A DNA stretch of 64,000 nt from Psychrobacillus sp044762745 (lineage in GTDB: Bacteria; Bacillota; Bacilli; Bacillales_A; Planococcaceae): the NCBI RefSeq assembly GCF_044762745.1, contig NZ_JBIWEX010000023.1:18542-82541 (forward strand). Reading direction: 5' to 3'. Shown here piece by piece: positions 16,589-26,118 of this stretch. The position numbers were made by a program, and so were the translations under genes. The notes beneath the pieces were generated by a model, which was given only the letters and a program-made list of their open reading frames with translations, searched no databases and was not told the origin of the DNA. Position 1 is the first letter of the stretch. Each line of letters begins with the position of its first letter.

Positions 16589-18436
16589 ATGATGAAGAAG
16601 CCGTGGAGTAAAATTGTAGAATTTTTTGATCGCTATATTCTTTTTAAAAACCAGACACTTATGACGAAATTTAGTGTGTTTTCTAGTATTTTAGTTATTT
16701 TACCTGTACTTTCTGTTGGATTTATAACTTACAAATATTCTTCTTTTGAACTAGAGGAAGAGTTCACGCAATCGAGTCAAAAAATAATAGAACAGGTTGA
16801 ATTGCATGTTGAATATTATTTGCAAGATTTTGAAATAACGAGTTTAAAAATCATTAACTCACCTGAGATGGGAAGTTTATTAAGACTTGAAACAATTAGT
16901 AATGAATATGATCGTACGCTTGCTGAGTCGGCGCTTAAAGTTCTTAAAAATTCAGAATATTCCAGAAATGATATTTCTAATATTACGGTTTCATTAGATA
17001 ATGGCATTATTATAGATTCATTGAGGGAAAGAAATTACTACCCAGCTATAAATATGAAAGATGAATATTGGTATTCATCCGTCCCGGGAAACGGTTTGGT
17101 TATGCTTGTGAGCAGGACATTAAAATTGAAAGACAAAGAGCTGCCGGTAATTTCTCTTGTTAGGCGTTTATATAATCCACATACACTGAAGCCTGTAGGT
17201 ATGCTGATTATTGATATTAATTTTAAAAGAATTGAAGAAATTTCTAAAATGGTAACTTTCGGTAAGAACGGTTATTTTTTTATTTTGGATTCTGAGGGGC
17301 ATTATGTCTATCATCCTAATTATTCAAAGCTTGGTAACAAAGTAGAATTCAAGCAATTAGCAAATCTTAATAGTGAAAAAAGTGATTCAGTGTTCATTGA
17401 TAACAATGGTAAGGAGTTAGTTTCCTATTCTTTTTCTCCGAATCTTGGTTGGAGTTTTTTTACAGCTGCTCCATATAAGGATTTACGAGGCGGTATCCAA
17501 CAAATAAGAACCGCGATTACATGGACCATTTTTGTCTCCTTGGTATTTGCGTACTTAGTAGGTTATTATAGCATTTCCAAAAGTATCGTTCGCCCAATTC
17601 ATCGACTTCGCACTTTTATGAAAGAAGTCGAAATTGGTCACTTAAAAGGAAGAGTAAAGGTGGACTCCAGTGATGAAATCGGACAGCTTACAGCTGGGTT
17701 TAATAAGACGGTCGAAAGACTATCTAATTTACTGGAAGAAGTGTATGTTTCCAAGTTGAAGGAAGCTGAAATGTCTCTTAACAAAACAGAGACCGAATTA
17801 AAAATGCTCCAATCACAAATAAACCCACATTTTTTATACAATTCACTTGAAACAATTAGAGGGATGGCTTTAGAAGAGGGCAGAGAGAACATAGCTAACA
17901 TATCGTCTTCTCTAGGGAAACTTTTACGTTATAACCTTAGAAATAGCTTGCCCACTGTTAGTTTACGAGAAGAGATTAGGTTTTGTGAGATGTATCTACA
18001 GATTCAAGTCTTTCGTTTCGAGAACCGTTTTGAATATATATTTAATATACCAGATGATGTTATAGACTTTGAAGTAGTAAAGTTTTCTCTCCAACCAATT
18101 GTTGAAAACTGTTTTATGCACAGTATTGGAGAAAACGCTAAGAAAATAAACATTACCATAACTGCTCAAATTCTGTCTGAATCATCATACGTTATTCGAA
18201 TTACAGATACAGGAGCCGGGATTAAGGAAGAAGTTTTAAAAGAATTAACAGAGAAATTAAGAAAGAATTCAACTTCCTTTGGTGGACAACATATCGGGAT
18301 TATGAATGTTCATCAGAGAATTCGCTACTTGTTTGGCCCAGAGTATGGAATAACAATTAATAGTACGAGAGGTTTAGAAACTGAGGTTACTATTCATTTG
18401 CCAATTGTAGATGGTAAGGAAGTGAAAAAAGAATGA
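16589..18436 (+). CDS. YesM-type sensor histidine kinase
   Basis: A 615-residue membrane kinase. Membrane segment about 30-52, long extracytoplasmic dCache-like sensor about 55-300, second membrane segment about 305-328, HAMP about 330-380, coiled coil, then the His_kinase domain with QSQINPHFLYN (phospho-accepting His near 413) and an ATPase domain containing DTGAGI and GIGLMN-like GIMNVHQRI. It overlaps the AraC-type response regulator by 4 bp. This YesM/YesN class normally controls an adjacent sugar transporter, so it probably senses the TRAP substrate or a related sugar. Confidence 0.92.
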   Translation: MMKKPWSKIVEFFDRYILFKNQTLMTKFSVFSSILVILPVLSVGFITYKYSSFELEEEFTQSSQKIIEQVELHVEYYLQDFEITSLKIINSPEMGSLLRLETISNEYDRTLAESALKVLKNSEYSRNDISNITVSLDNGIIIDSLRERNYYPAINMKDEYWYSSVPGNGLVMLVSRTLKLKDKELPVISLVRRLYNPHTLKPVGMLIIDINFKRIEEISKMVTFGKNGYFFILDSEGHYVYHPNYSKLGNKVEFKQLANLNSEKSDSVFIDNNGKELVSYSFSPNLGWSFFTAAPYKDLRGGIQQIRTAITWTIFVSLVFAYLVGYYSISKSIVRPIHRLRTFMKEVEIGHLKGRVKVDSSDEIGQLTAGFNKTVERLSNLLEEVYVSKLKEAEMSLNKTETELKMLQSQINPHFLYNSLETIRGMALEEGRENIANISSSLGKLLRYNLRNSLPTVSLREEIRFCEMYLQIQVFRFENRFEYIFNIPDDVIDFEVVKFSLQPIVENCFMHSIGENAKKINITITAQILSESSYVIRITDTGAGIKEEVLKELTEKLRKNSTSFGGQHIGIMNVHQRIRYLFGPEYGITINSTRGLETEVTIHLPIVDGKEVKKE

Positions 18437-19194
18437 AAAGAGTTTTACTAGTGGACGATGAAAGATGGGTAAGGAAAGCTCTTATGTGGTCGATTAGAAA
18501 GTTAAACTTATCGTTACAAATCGTGCATGAATGCGCAAATGGGCTAGAGGCTCTTGACTGGATTAAACTAAATGATGTTGATTTGGTTTTAACAGATATC
18601 CGTATGCCTGTCATGGATGGACTTACATTAGTGAAAGAACTAAACCAATTAGATCGTAATCTGGATTGTATCGTTATTAGTGTTCATGATGAGTTTCAAA
18701 TTGTTCAACAAGCGATTCGAAGCGGGGTAACAGATTATCTCCTGAAACCAATTGAGGACGAAGAGTTAAAAGATTGTTTGGAAAAGTGGCTGAATAAACA
18801 AAAAGAAGTAGGTAAAGAAAATAATACACCTACTAGTATTGATGAAGTCCTTCCTACAACTACAATTGATCAGGTGTTAGCTTATCTTAAAAAAACACCA
18901 CTAAAACAGGTATCCTTAACCGACGCTGCAAAAAGCGTGCACTTGAACCCTAGTTATCTAAGTCAATTGTTTAAACAACAACTAAACACTAAATTTGTGG
19001 ATTATTTAACCGAACTTCGAATTCAAGAAGGGAAACGTTTATTGCTGAATACGACATTAAAGATGTCAGAAATTGCAGATAGAGTTGGGTACTCAGAAGT
19101 GGCATACTTCAGCAATAACTTCAAAAAAATGACTGGGTACTCTCCTTCTGAATTTCGAAAATCTACAAAAACAAAAAAATCTAAAAGCAGGTGA
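18433..19194 (+). CDS. YesN-type response regulator (receiver + AraC HTH)
   Basis: 253 residues: CheY-like receiver 1-125 with LLVDDE, phospho-acceptor D55 in LVLTDIRMPVMDG and K near 106; then an AraC/XylS DNA-binding domain (about 150-245) with two helix-turn-helices (LSQLFKQQLNTKFVDYL and VAYFSNNFKKMTGYSPSEFR). Translationally coupled to the kinase. Probably activates the TRAP operon, and possibly uxaC, which starts 5 bp after it. Confidence 0.94.
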   Translation: MKRVLLVDDERWVRKALMWSIRKLNLSLQIVHECANGLEALDWIKLNDVDLVLTDIRMPVMDGLTLVKELNQLDRNLDCIVISVHDEFQIVQQAIRSGVTDYLLKPIEDEELKDCLEKWLNKQKEVGKENNTPTSIDEVLPTTTIDQVLAYLKKTPLKQVSLTDAAKSVHLNPSYLSQLFKQQLNTKFVDYLTELRIQEGKRLLLNTTLKMSEIADRVGYSEVAYFSNNFKKMTGYSPSEFRKSTKTKKSKSR

Positions 19195-19199
19195 AATGA

Positions 19200-20597
19200 T
19201 TGAAAAAGTTTATGGACGATACTTTTTTATTGTCTACCGATACGGCTATTATTTTGTACAATTCATTTGCAAAGGATTTGCCAATTATCGATTATCACTG
19301 TCACTTAAACCCTAAGGAAATTTATGAAAACAAAACATTTCAAAACATTACAGAAGCATGGCTATATGGTGACCATTATAAATGGAGAGCGATGAGAGCT
19401 AACGGAATGGAAGAACAATTCATTACCGGAGGAGCTACGGATTATGAAAAGTTTTTAGCGTGGTCAAAGACTGTTACGATGACCATTGGCAATCCATTGT
19501 ACAACTGGACTCATTTAGAGCTTCAACGCTTTTTCGGTATATACAACATCTTAAATGAAGAAACTGCGCCAAGTATCTGGGAGGAAGTAAATAAAATGCT
19601 TTCAGGTGGCGGCTTTGGAGCAAGAGATTTGATTAAGAAGTCAAATGTTGAAGTAGTATGTACAACGGACGATCCAATTGATACATTAGAATACCATGCG
19701 AAAATTAGAGACGACTCCGATTTTGATGTCAAAGTGCTACCGAGTTTCCGGCCAGATAAAGGGTTAGAGATTAATTTGGATGGATATTTTCAGTGGGTTA
19801 AGGAACTAGGAGAAGTGTCGCAAATACAAATTTCCAACTATGATGATTTCCTAAATGCACTACAGTCTAGAATTGAGTTTTTTCATTTAAATGGCTGTCG
19901 TGTTTCTGATCATGCCTTAAATACGATGATGTATGAAGAAACAACAAAGCAAGAAGCAGCAAACATTTTTACGAAAGCATTGAAAGGACAAAAAGTATCA
20001 CTTGATGAAGAAAAAAAATATAAATCTTATACATTAACTTTTTTAGGAAAACAATATGCGAAATTTGAATGGGCGATGCAATTTCATATTCAAGCATTAC
20101 GTAATACTAATACAAAAATGTATAACAAAATAGGTCCTGACACTGGTTTTGACAGTATTAATGACGGGCAGATAGCTGTACCTTTAAGTCAATTACTAGA
20201 TGCTTTGGCACGAGAAGATGCACTTCCAAAAACAATATTATATTCAGTAAATCCAAAAGATAATTACGTTATTGGTAGTTTAATTGGTAATTTTCAGGGA
20301 GGAATGCCGGGGAAAATCCAGTTTGGTACTGCGTGGTGGTTTAACGATCAAAAAGATGGCATGCTCGAACAAATGAAAACGTTAGCTAATCTTGGTCTAT
20401 TCAGCCGTTTTATCGGAATGCTTACAGATTCAAGAAGTTTTCTTTCTTACACAAGACATGAGTATTTTAGAAGATTAGTGTGTGATTTAATTGCACAATG
20501 GGTGGAAAATGGGGAAGTGCCAAACGATCTAGACATGTTAGGTAGGCTTGTTCAAGGCATTTGCTATCAAAATGCAAAAGAGTATTTTAATTTTTAA
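19200..20597 (+). CDS. uxaC: Glucuronate (uronate) isomerase
   Basis: A 465-residue UxaC, which converts D-glucuronate to D-fructuronate and D-galacturonate to D-tagaturonate, the first step of hexuronate breakdown. Recognised from end to end: DYHCHLNPKEIYENK (amidohydrolase-fold metal motif), GDHYKWRAMRANG, CTTDDPIDTLEYH, GTAWWFNDQKDGM and LTDSRSFLSYTRHEYFRR. The TTG start at 19200 aligns with the B. subtilis N-terminus and has AGGTGA 5 bases upstream; the ATG at 19212 is the alternative. It follows the response regulator by 5 bp, so regulator and enzyme are cotranscribed. No uxaB, uxaA or kdg genes are in the window. Confidence 0.95.
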   Translation: MKKFMDDTFLLSTDTAIILYNSFAKDLPIIDYHCHLNPKEIYENKTFQNITEAWLYGDHYKWRAMRANGMEEQFITGGATDYEKFLAWSKTVTMTIGNPLYNWTHLELQRFFGIYNILNEETAPSIWEEVNKMLSGGGFGARDLIKKSNVEVVCTTDDPIDTLEYHAKIRDDSDFDVKVLPSFRPDKGLEINLDGYFQWVKELGEVSQIQISNYDDFLNALQSRIEFFHLNGCRVSDHALNTMMYEETTKQEAANIFTKALKGQKVSLDEEKKYKSYTLTFLGKQYAKFEWAMQFHIQALRNTNTKMYNKIGPDTGFDSINDGQIAVPLSQLLDALAREDALPKTILYSVNPKDNYVIGSLIGNFQGGMPGKIQFGTAWWFNDQKDGMLEQMKTLANLGLFSRFIGMLTDSRSFLSYTRHEYFRRLVCDLIAQWVENGEVPNDLDMLGRLVQGICYQNAKEYFNF

Positions 20598-20647
20598 GAA
20601 ATGAATCAATTTCATAATAGGGAACAAACAATTGAAGTCCGAACAAA

Positions 20648-20707
20648 GTTGATTTTCGCTTCAGGCGGACGCTTTCCGCTCCAATCAATGCAAATTATGA
20701 AATCAAC
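20648..20707. repeat. Truncated dispersed intergenic repeat
   Basis: Bounded by GTTGATTTT and GAAATCAAC, with core GGCGGACGCTTTCCGCTCCA. This reads as a shortened copy of a GC-rich dispersed repeat common in Planococcaceae intergenic regions (memory). The rest of 20598-20910 holds only a strong ribosome site (about 20841) followed by a 5-codon frame. Confidence 0.5.
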
Positions 20708-20910
20708 TCAGTAATTAAACTATTAGGTCTTACTTAATGGATGAATTCTATGATTCATAGAAGTACATTTCTAAATTTCTGAAAATTATGAAAATAAATC
20801 TATTCCTTTAAACTAACCAACAAAAATCATTTCCATTTTTAAGGGGGTGATCTTGTTAAAAGCTAAATAGTCATTTATGCAAACATGTAATTTAATAGGG
20901 GAGGAAAAGA

Positions 20911-23073
20911 ATGGGTTCACTATTGAAAAGACTAAAAAAAGGAAAAAAATCTAAAAAGGTTATGACTGGCATGCTTACTTTATCGCTAATCGCCTCAGTA
21001 GGTATTCCACAAGTAGGCGCAAATGGCAATGAAGGCTTAGGATATGTAGATCCAACTACGAATACAAATCCTGGACATTCAGGGACTAACGTGGAGACTT
21101 ATCGTGTTCTAGCTAACAGTAAAACAGGTCAACCAGAAATCGAAGCAGCCCAAAAAGGCGTTCTTACAATTGATGGAAAACAGTTCAAAGACCTAAATGG
21201 TAACAAGAGTCTAGACCTATACGAAGATTGGAGAATATCCGTTAATTACCGAGTAGCCGATTTAGTATCAAAGATGACACTTGCTGAAAAAGCGGGATTA
21301 ATGTTGATCGACACACATACACCAATAGCGAATCCAACCGATGGAAAGTATGTTAAATCAGATGATCCATTAATTGTTGGAAAGAATATGCGTTACGTCA
21401 TTTTCCGTCAAACCCCTACTGTTGATGTTATCGCTAAATATACAAATCAGTTACAAGAACTGGGGGAGGCTTCAAGATTAGGAATCCCAGTAGTAGTTAC
21501 TTCGAACCCGAGAAACCATGCCTCAACGGATTATACTAACATTGCAGCAAGTGAAGGACAACATTCATTTTGGCCAGGACCATTAGGGTTTGCGGCAGCA
21601 GGTGACACAAAAGCTGTAAAGGAATTTTCCGAAATTGCCGCAAAAGAATGGAGAGCAGCAGGTATACGTAAAGTCTACGGATATACTGCTGATATAGCTA
21701 CGGATCCACTTTGGGCAAGAATTGAAGATACCTTTGGTGAAAACCCTAAAGTTGCTTCTGATATGATTTATAACGTCATCAAAGGATTTCAAGGTGATAA
21801 GCTTGGTCCAGATAGTGTAGCAATAACCGTAAAACATTTTCCGGGTGGTGGAGCGCGTGATAACGGGTTAGATCCTCACTTTGTAGAGGGAAAATTTAAT
21901 CCTTATCCAACCGAAGGAAGTCTACTTAAGTATCATATTCCTCCTTTTGAGGCTGCGATAAAAGCAAATGTATCCTCAATCATGCCGTATTACGCGTATC
22001 CAAGCAATGACAGTGCTGATCAAGGATTACCATGGTATAAGAAAACCCAGCAATTTGAAGAAGTTGGATTTGCCTTAAACGATGCTATTTTAGATGGCTT
22101 CTTGCGCGAAGGACTTGGATTCAAAGGATATGTTAACTCTGATACTGGCGCTATCGGAGATAATGCTTGGGGAGCAGAGGGCCTAACTCCGGAACAAAAG
22201 TTTGCAAAAGCAATCAATGCTGGAACGGATATTATTTCTGGATCATCCGAACCGCAGTTTATTATCAATGCAGTAAATAAAGGTTTACTTTCAGAAGAAG
22301 CGGTTAACGAATCTGTCACATTATTGCTAACAGAAATGATGAATTTAGGGTTATTTGAAGATCCATATGTAGATGTACAACATGCACTTGATGTAGTGGC
22401 TAATCCAAAAGCACAAGAACTAGCATATGAAGCACACCTTAAGTCACTAGTTCTTTTACGTAATGATAAAAATATTTTGCCTTTAAAGGATGCAAAATTA
22501 AAAGAGGTAAAACTATACGTGGAAATGTTCCCTGGTGGTACCGATGGAGCGAGTACAAAGGGATTAATAGAGACGATTAAAAAGCATGATCCTTCCATTA
22601 CAATCACCAATAAGTTGGAAGATGCAACACATGCGTATATTTATGTAAAGCCTGTTCAATCGAACTGGGATAATAATCCACGTATTACAGTAGGACCTGA
22701 AACAGGAATTACAAATGTTGATCGAATTGTCACTATACAAAAAACAGTTCCAACTATTATGGCAGTAAACATGACGAATCCATGGGTACTAGATAAAATT
22801 GAACCTAATGCTGCGGCATTAATCGGTACTTTTGGAACAAAGGCCGAAGCAATCTTTGATGTTATTCGTGGTGAATATAATCCAACAGGAAAGCTTCCAT
22901 TTGCATTACCAGCAAGTATGGCAGCGGTGGACAATGAAGTTGGAGATGTTCCAAGCTTTGCAAAAGAAGAAGATCCTTCCTATTCTTATAAAAATAAATC
23001 CGGTGATGTATATAAATATGGATTTGGTCTTTCTTATAATCAAGGGAAAGCAAAAGGTAAATCTGAAAAATAA
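20911..23073 (+). CDS. Secreted GH3-family glycoside hydrolase (beta-glucosidase-like)
   Basis: A 720-residue exported protein. A basic N-terminus with a hydrophobic stretch (MTGMLTLSLIASVG, about 23-36) makes a signal peptide, cleaved near VGANG. A GH3 N-terminal barrel follows (KHFPGGGARDNGLDPH, about 309-324) with the nucleophile motif NSDTGAIGD (Asp near 410), then the GH3 C-terminal domain (about 500-720) with LLRNDKNILPL and a KYGFGLSY ending. GH3 enzymes remove terminal beta-linked sugars. Placed after uxaC, it may release oligosaccharides or uronosides for the TRAP system. GGGGAGG precedes the ATG; a terminator follows. Confidence 0.9.
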   Translation: MGSLLKRLKKGKKSKKVMTGMLTLSLIASVGIPQVGANGNEGLGYVDPTTNTNPGHSGTNVETYRVLANSKTGQPEIEAAQKGVLTIDGKQFKDLNGNKSLDLYEDWRISVNYRVADLVSKMTLAEKAGLMLIDTHTPIANPTDGKYVKSDDPLIVGKNMRYVIFRQTPTVDVIAKYTNQLQELGEASRLGIPVVVTSNPRNHASTDYTNIAASEGQHSFWPGPLGFAAAGDTKAVKEFSEIAAKEWRAAGIRKVYGYTADIATDPLWARIEDTFGENPKVASDMIYNVIKGFQGDKLGPDSVAITVKHFPGGGARDNGLDPHFVEGKFNPYPTEGSLLKYHIPPFEAAIKANVSSIMPYYAYPSNDSADQGLPWYKKTQQFEEVGFALNDAILDGFLREGLGFKGYVNSDTGAIGDNAWGAEGLTPEQKFAKAINAGTDIISGSSEPQFIINAVNKGLLSEEAVNESVTLLLTEMMNLGLFEDPYVDVQHALDVVANPKAQELAYEAHLKSLVLLRNDKNILPLKDAKLKEVKLYVEMFPGGTDGASTKGLIETIKKHDPSITITNKLEDATHAYIYVKPVQSNWDNNPRITVGPETGITNVDRIVTIQKTVPTIMAVNMTNPWVLDKIEPNAAALIGTFGTKAEAIFDVIRGEYNPTGKLPFALPASMAAVDNEVGDVPSFAKEEDPSYSYKNKSGDVYKYGFGLSYNQGKAKGKSEK

Positions 23074-23085
23074 AATTAATTAATA

Positions 23086-23127
23086 AATCGACTGGAGGAG
23101 ACAAAGTCAACTTCCAGTCGATTTTCT
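23086..23127 (+). terminator. Terminator of GH3 gene
   Basis: The stem AATCGACTGGAG / CTTCCAGTCGATT is followed by TTTCTT; it may also serve the convergent endopeptidase gene. Confidence 0.75.
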
Positions 23128-23206
23128 TATTCGGTCGATAGGGATTATTCATTCGAAAAGGAAACGTGATGAACGGTTCACGAATTTTATGAGCCCTTAT
23201 AAATAT

Positions 23207-24400
23207 TCATAAATATAGCCCTGCCAAAAAAATCCCTAATGTCTTTTCATAGATTTCATCAAACTGGGTAAGTGGTAACGGGTTTGTTCCTCTTCCAAGC
23301 TCCACCGTAAAACCGGGTCTTCTCCAGTCCTGAATAAACCAATCTTTATAACCAGCGTAGCTTTCGATTGATTGAACAGGTTCGTAGCCGCTGACTCTAC
23401 TGAATTCTGTGACCATTGCTTCTGTCTCAGGAGGTTCGAGGTTTTCAAATCCCCAATAAATAACTTCTCCTTGTGTATGAAAAGCTAGTACTCTTGCAAA
23501 ATCCTTTACTCTTGTTAAATCCGCCATTGCTATTGCTTCTGGCTCGGATAAAGGGCTTTCTCCACCATAGTCTCTTGGACCTGGAGTTTTAGGAGAATTT
23601 CGTTCACGTTCACGATCCCACTCGGCAGGGAATTGATCATTCAAATCCACACCGCGAATATTCGCTTTCCATCCTGAAAAGTCTAAGCTGTCATTATTCC
23701 ATTCAATAACATTACTTCTGTATGGTTCCTCTGATGGTGGACCGTTTAGCACCAAGTTAACGCCATCAGGGTTAACCATTGGAACAATGGAAAGTGTTGT
23801 TTGAACATACAGAGGTGTAGTAACAAGTCCTCGAATTGATTGCTGATTCGTTAAAGACAGTAAATAATCATTTAAGAAGGTCAAAAGGATAGGAGTTGTA
23901 ATCCATTCGTTGGCATGAAACGAAGCATTATAATGCACTTGTTTTTCTCCATCTCCAATTTCGATTTCTGGGATATCTCTACCTAAAACGGTATTGCCTA
24001 TTGAAGAAACTCGCAAAAATGGATAGATGTTCTGTAAACGTCTAATGTCAAACATCATCGTATTGTAATCATAATTTTGCTTTCCATTAACAACTCTCCA
24101 GTCCACTCTTAGTGGAAGATTAATCGTCTGCCCAATTTGCAAATAGTTTGGATTAAGATCGGGGTTTAGTAGCAAAGTTGCATCTAAAGGAAGGTTATGA
24201 TTCTCTGCCAACCTCCAAAGAGAGTCCCCCGGTATAATTTGATAATTGATAGTAACAAATCCAGGAATTTGAATGAGTTGACCGACTGAAAGTGTTTGAG
24301 CATTAACGCTGCGATTGGAATTAATAATTAGTTGCAAGGGAATCATAAATAATTGACTATAATAATATAGGGAATCACCACGTCTCACATGAACTTCCAC
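23207..24400 (-). CDS. LysM-M14 gamma-D-glutamyl-L-diamino acid endopeptidase (sporulation endopeptidase I type)
   Basis: A 397-residue zinc carboxypeptidase-fold enzyme that cuts the gamma-D-Glu-diamino acid bond of peptidoglycan stem peptides. Two LysM repeats (RGDSLYYYSQLF and PGDSLWRLAENHN) bind the wall; the M14 domain has zinc ligands H162 and E165 in FHANEW and H308 in AFHTQGE, and catalytic E367 in FTVELGRG. It reads very like L. sphaericus endopeptidase I and B. subtilis YqgT. The GTG start at 24400 (VEVHVRRGDS) lies 6 bases from AGGAGG; the upstream ATG at 24418 puts that site inside the gene. Acts on the cell or spore wall; no signal peptide, as in its relatives. Confidence 0.92.
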   Translation of the reverse strand: MEVHVRRGDSLYYYSQLFMIPLQLIINSNRSVNAQTLSVGQLIQIPGFVTINYQIIPGDSLWRLAENHNLPLDATLLLNPDLNPNYLQIGQTINLPLRVDWRVVNGKQNYDYNTMMFDIRRLQNIYPFLRVSSIGNTVLGRDIPEIEIGDGEKQVHYNASFHANEWITTPILLTFLNDYLLSLTNQQSIRGLVTTPLYVQTTLSIVPMVNPDGVNLVLNGPPSEEPYRSNVIEWNNDSLDFSGWKANIRGVDLNDQFPAEWDRERERNSPKTPGPRDYGGESPLSEPEAIAMADLTRVKDFARVLAFHTQGEVIYWGFENLEPPETEAMVTEFSRVSGYEPVQSIESYAGYKDWFIQDWRRPGFTVELGRGTNPLPLTQFDEIYEKTLGIFLAGLYL

Positions 24401-24513
24401 GTATTTCCTCCTATTCATCGAAGACTACAAATATTAAAGTATATGAGCTATTAAAGCGTATTATTAATAGATGTTTTCTAAAATGTATGAACTCATAATA
24501 TAAGCTTCTTATT

Positions 24514-24556
24514 AAAAAAACAGTAGACAAGCTCAATTTTTGAGGTAGTCTACTGT
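24514..24556 (-). terminator. Terminator of liv operon
   Basis: The stem ACAGTAGAC.. / ..GTCTACTGT is followed on the minus strand by T7, 50 bp beyond the livF stop. Confidence 0.75.
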
Positions 24557-24607
24557 ATAAGAGGGAAGTGGGAGATTAGTACATTTTATCACTTGTATCG
24601 AACTGTT

Positions 24608-25315
24608 TTATGCTAAATATGCATCTCGGATTTCACTATTTTCAACGAGCTCGGAACCTTTTCCACTTAATACGATCTCACCATTTCGTATAACATAACC
24701 ACGATGTGCAATGTTTAATGCCTGATACGCATTTTGTTCCACTAATAGAATTGTTATCCCGTTTTGATTTAATTTTTTAATGATGTCGAAAATTTGTTCC
24801 ACAATGATTGGAGCTAGTCCCATTGATGGTTCGTCTAGCATTAATAAGTCAGGTTCCATCATTAATGCCCGACCAATAGCAAGCATTTGTTGTTCTCCGC
24901 CGCTCATTGTTCCTCCTTTTTGCTCCAGTCGCTTCTTAAGGATTGGAAAATGACCAAAAACGATTTCCATCCGCTCTTCTATTAAATGCTTATTATTAAC
25001 GGAGAAAGCACCCATTAATAAATTTTCTTTTACCGTCAAGGTCGAAAAAATCTTTCTTCCTTCTGGCACATGTGCCATACCTAAAAGGCTCGTTTCATGA
25101 GCTGGTTTATTCATTGTTTCTTTATCTTTAAAAAGGATGGAGCCAGTTTTCACTTTGGCTAGTCCACTAATTGATTTTAAAGTGGTAGATTTCCCAGCTC
25201 CGTTACTTCCTATTAATGTAACAATTTCACCTTCGTTTACATGAATACTAATTCCTTTTAATGCTTGTATTCCACCATAATATGTTTCGATATTATTTAC
25301 TTCTAGTATAGGCAT
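24608..25315 (-). CDS. livF: Branched-chain amino acid ABC transporter ATPase LivF
   Basis: 235 residues with Walker A GSNGAGKST, signature MSGGEQQML and Walker B LLMLDEPSMGLAP; typical LivF length. It energises uptake with LivG. Last gene of the minus-strand operon livK-livH-livM-livG-livF, 13 bp after livG. Confidence 0.93.
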   Translation of the reverse strand: MPILEVNNIETYYGGIQALKGISIHVNEGEIVTLIGSNGAGKSTTLKSISGLAKVKTGSILFKDKETMNKPAHETSLLGMAHVPEGRKIFSTLTVKENLLMGAFSVNNKHLIEERMEIVFGHFPILKKRLEQKGGTMSGGEQQMLAIGRALMMEPDLLMLDEPSMGLAPIIVEQIFDIIKKLNQNGITILLVEQNAYQALNIAHRGYVIRNGEIVLSGKGSELVENSEIRDAYLA

Positions 25316-25328
25316 CTAGTTTCACTCC

Positions 25329-26105
25329 TTAGACCGTTTGAACAGCACCTGAACCTAGGTAAGCTTCAATTACTTTTGGATTCGTTCTTATTTCTTCTGG
25401 ATTTCCTTCTGCAATTTTTTCGCCGTGATCTAAAACTATGATATGCTCCGAAATTTCCATTACTAATTTCATATCATGCTCAATCAATAGCACAGAAACA
25501 TTGAATTCTTCTCCCATATTTTTAATAATTGTCGTTAATTCTCTCGTTTCTGCCGGATTCATTCCAGCTGCTGGTTCATCCAATAATATTAACTTTGGCT
25601 TTGTCGCAAGGGCACGAGCAATTTCTAGTTTTCTTTGTGCACCGTAACTTAGATTACAAGCTTTTTCATTCAAATAAGGTGCAAGTTCGAAATGTTCTAG
25701 CAAGCGGTAAGCTTCCTTCTCCGCTAGTAATTCTTCTTTTTTAGTATTAGGTAAATTCAAAAAAATACCTAATAGACTCGTTTTCAATCCAGTATGCATC
25801 CCAACTAATACGTTTTCGATAACAGACATTTCACTAAATAACCTTATATTTTGAAATGTCCTAGAAATACCTCTTTTGGCTACCTCATCAGGTTTTAGCC
25901 CTAGTAATGATTTTCCTTCTAATTTAATGTCACCTGAAGTAGGTTGATAAACACCCGTTATCATATTGAAAAAGGTTGTTTTTCCTGCTCCATTTGGTCC
26001 GATTACTGCAGTAATAGAGCCTTTCTCAATATTCATCGTTACATCTTGATTGGCCGTTAAACCCCCGAATTTTTTTGTTATATTTGTTACTTCTAATATT
26101 GGCAT
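25329..26105 (-). CDS. livG: Branched-chain amino acid ABC transporter ATPase LivG
   Basis: 258 residues with Walker A GPNGAGKTT, signature LSYGAQRKLEIARAL, and the LivG-specific C-terminal PEEIRTNPKVIEAYLG. Pairs with LivF on the cytoplasmic face of the LivHM channel. 13 bp separates it from livM. Confidence 0.94.
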   Translation of the reverse strand: MPILEVTNITKKFGGLTANQDVTMNIEKGSITAVIGPNGAGKTTFFNMITGVYQPTSGDIKLEGKSLLGLKPDEVAKRGISRTFQNIRLFSEMSVIENVLVGMHTGLKTSLLGIFLNLPNTKKEELLAEKEAYRLLEHFELAPYLNEKACNLSYGAQRKLEIARALATKPKLILLDEPAAGMNPAETRELTTIIKNMGEEFNVSVLLIEHDMKLVMEISEHIIVLDHGEKIAEGNPEEIRTNPKVIEAYLGSGAVQTV

Positions 26106-26118
26106 TTATATCCTCCTA

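Noticed and set aside
20838..20870. Strong ribosome site followed by a 5-codon frame before the GH3 gene
   Set aside because: Too short to claim as a leader peptide; could be debris.
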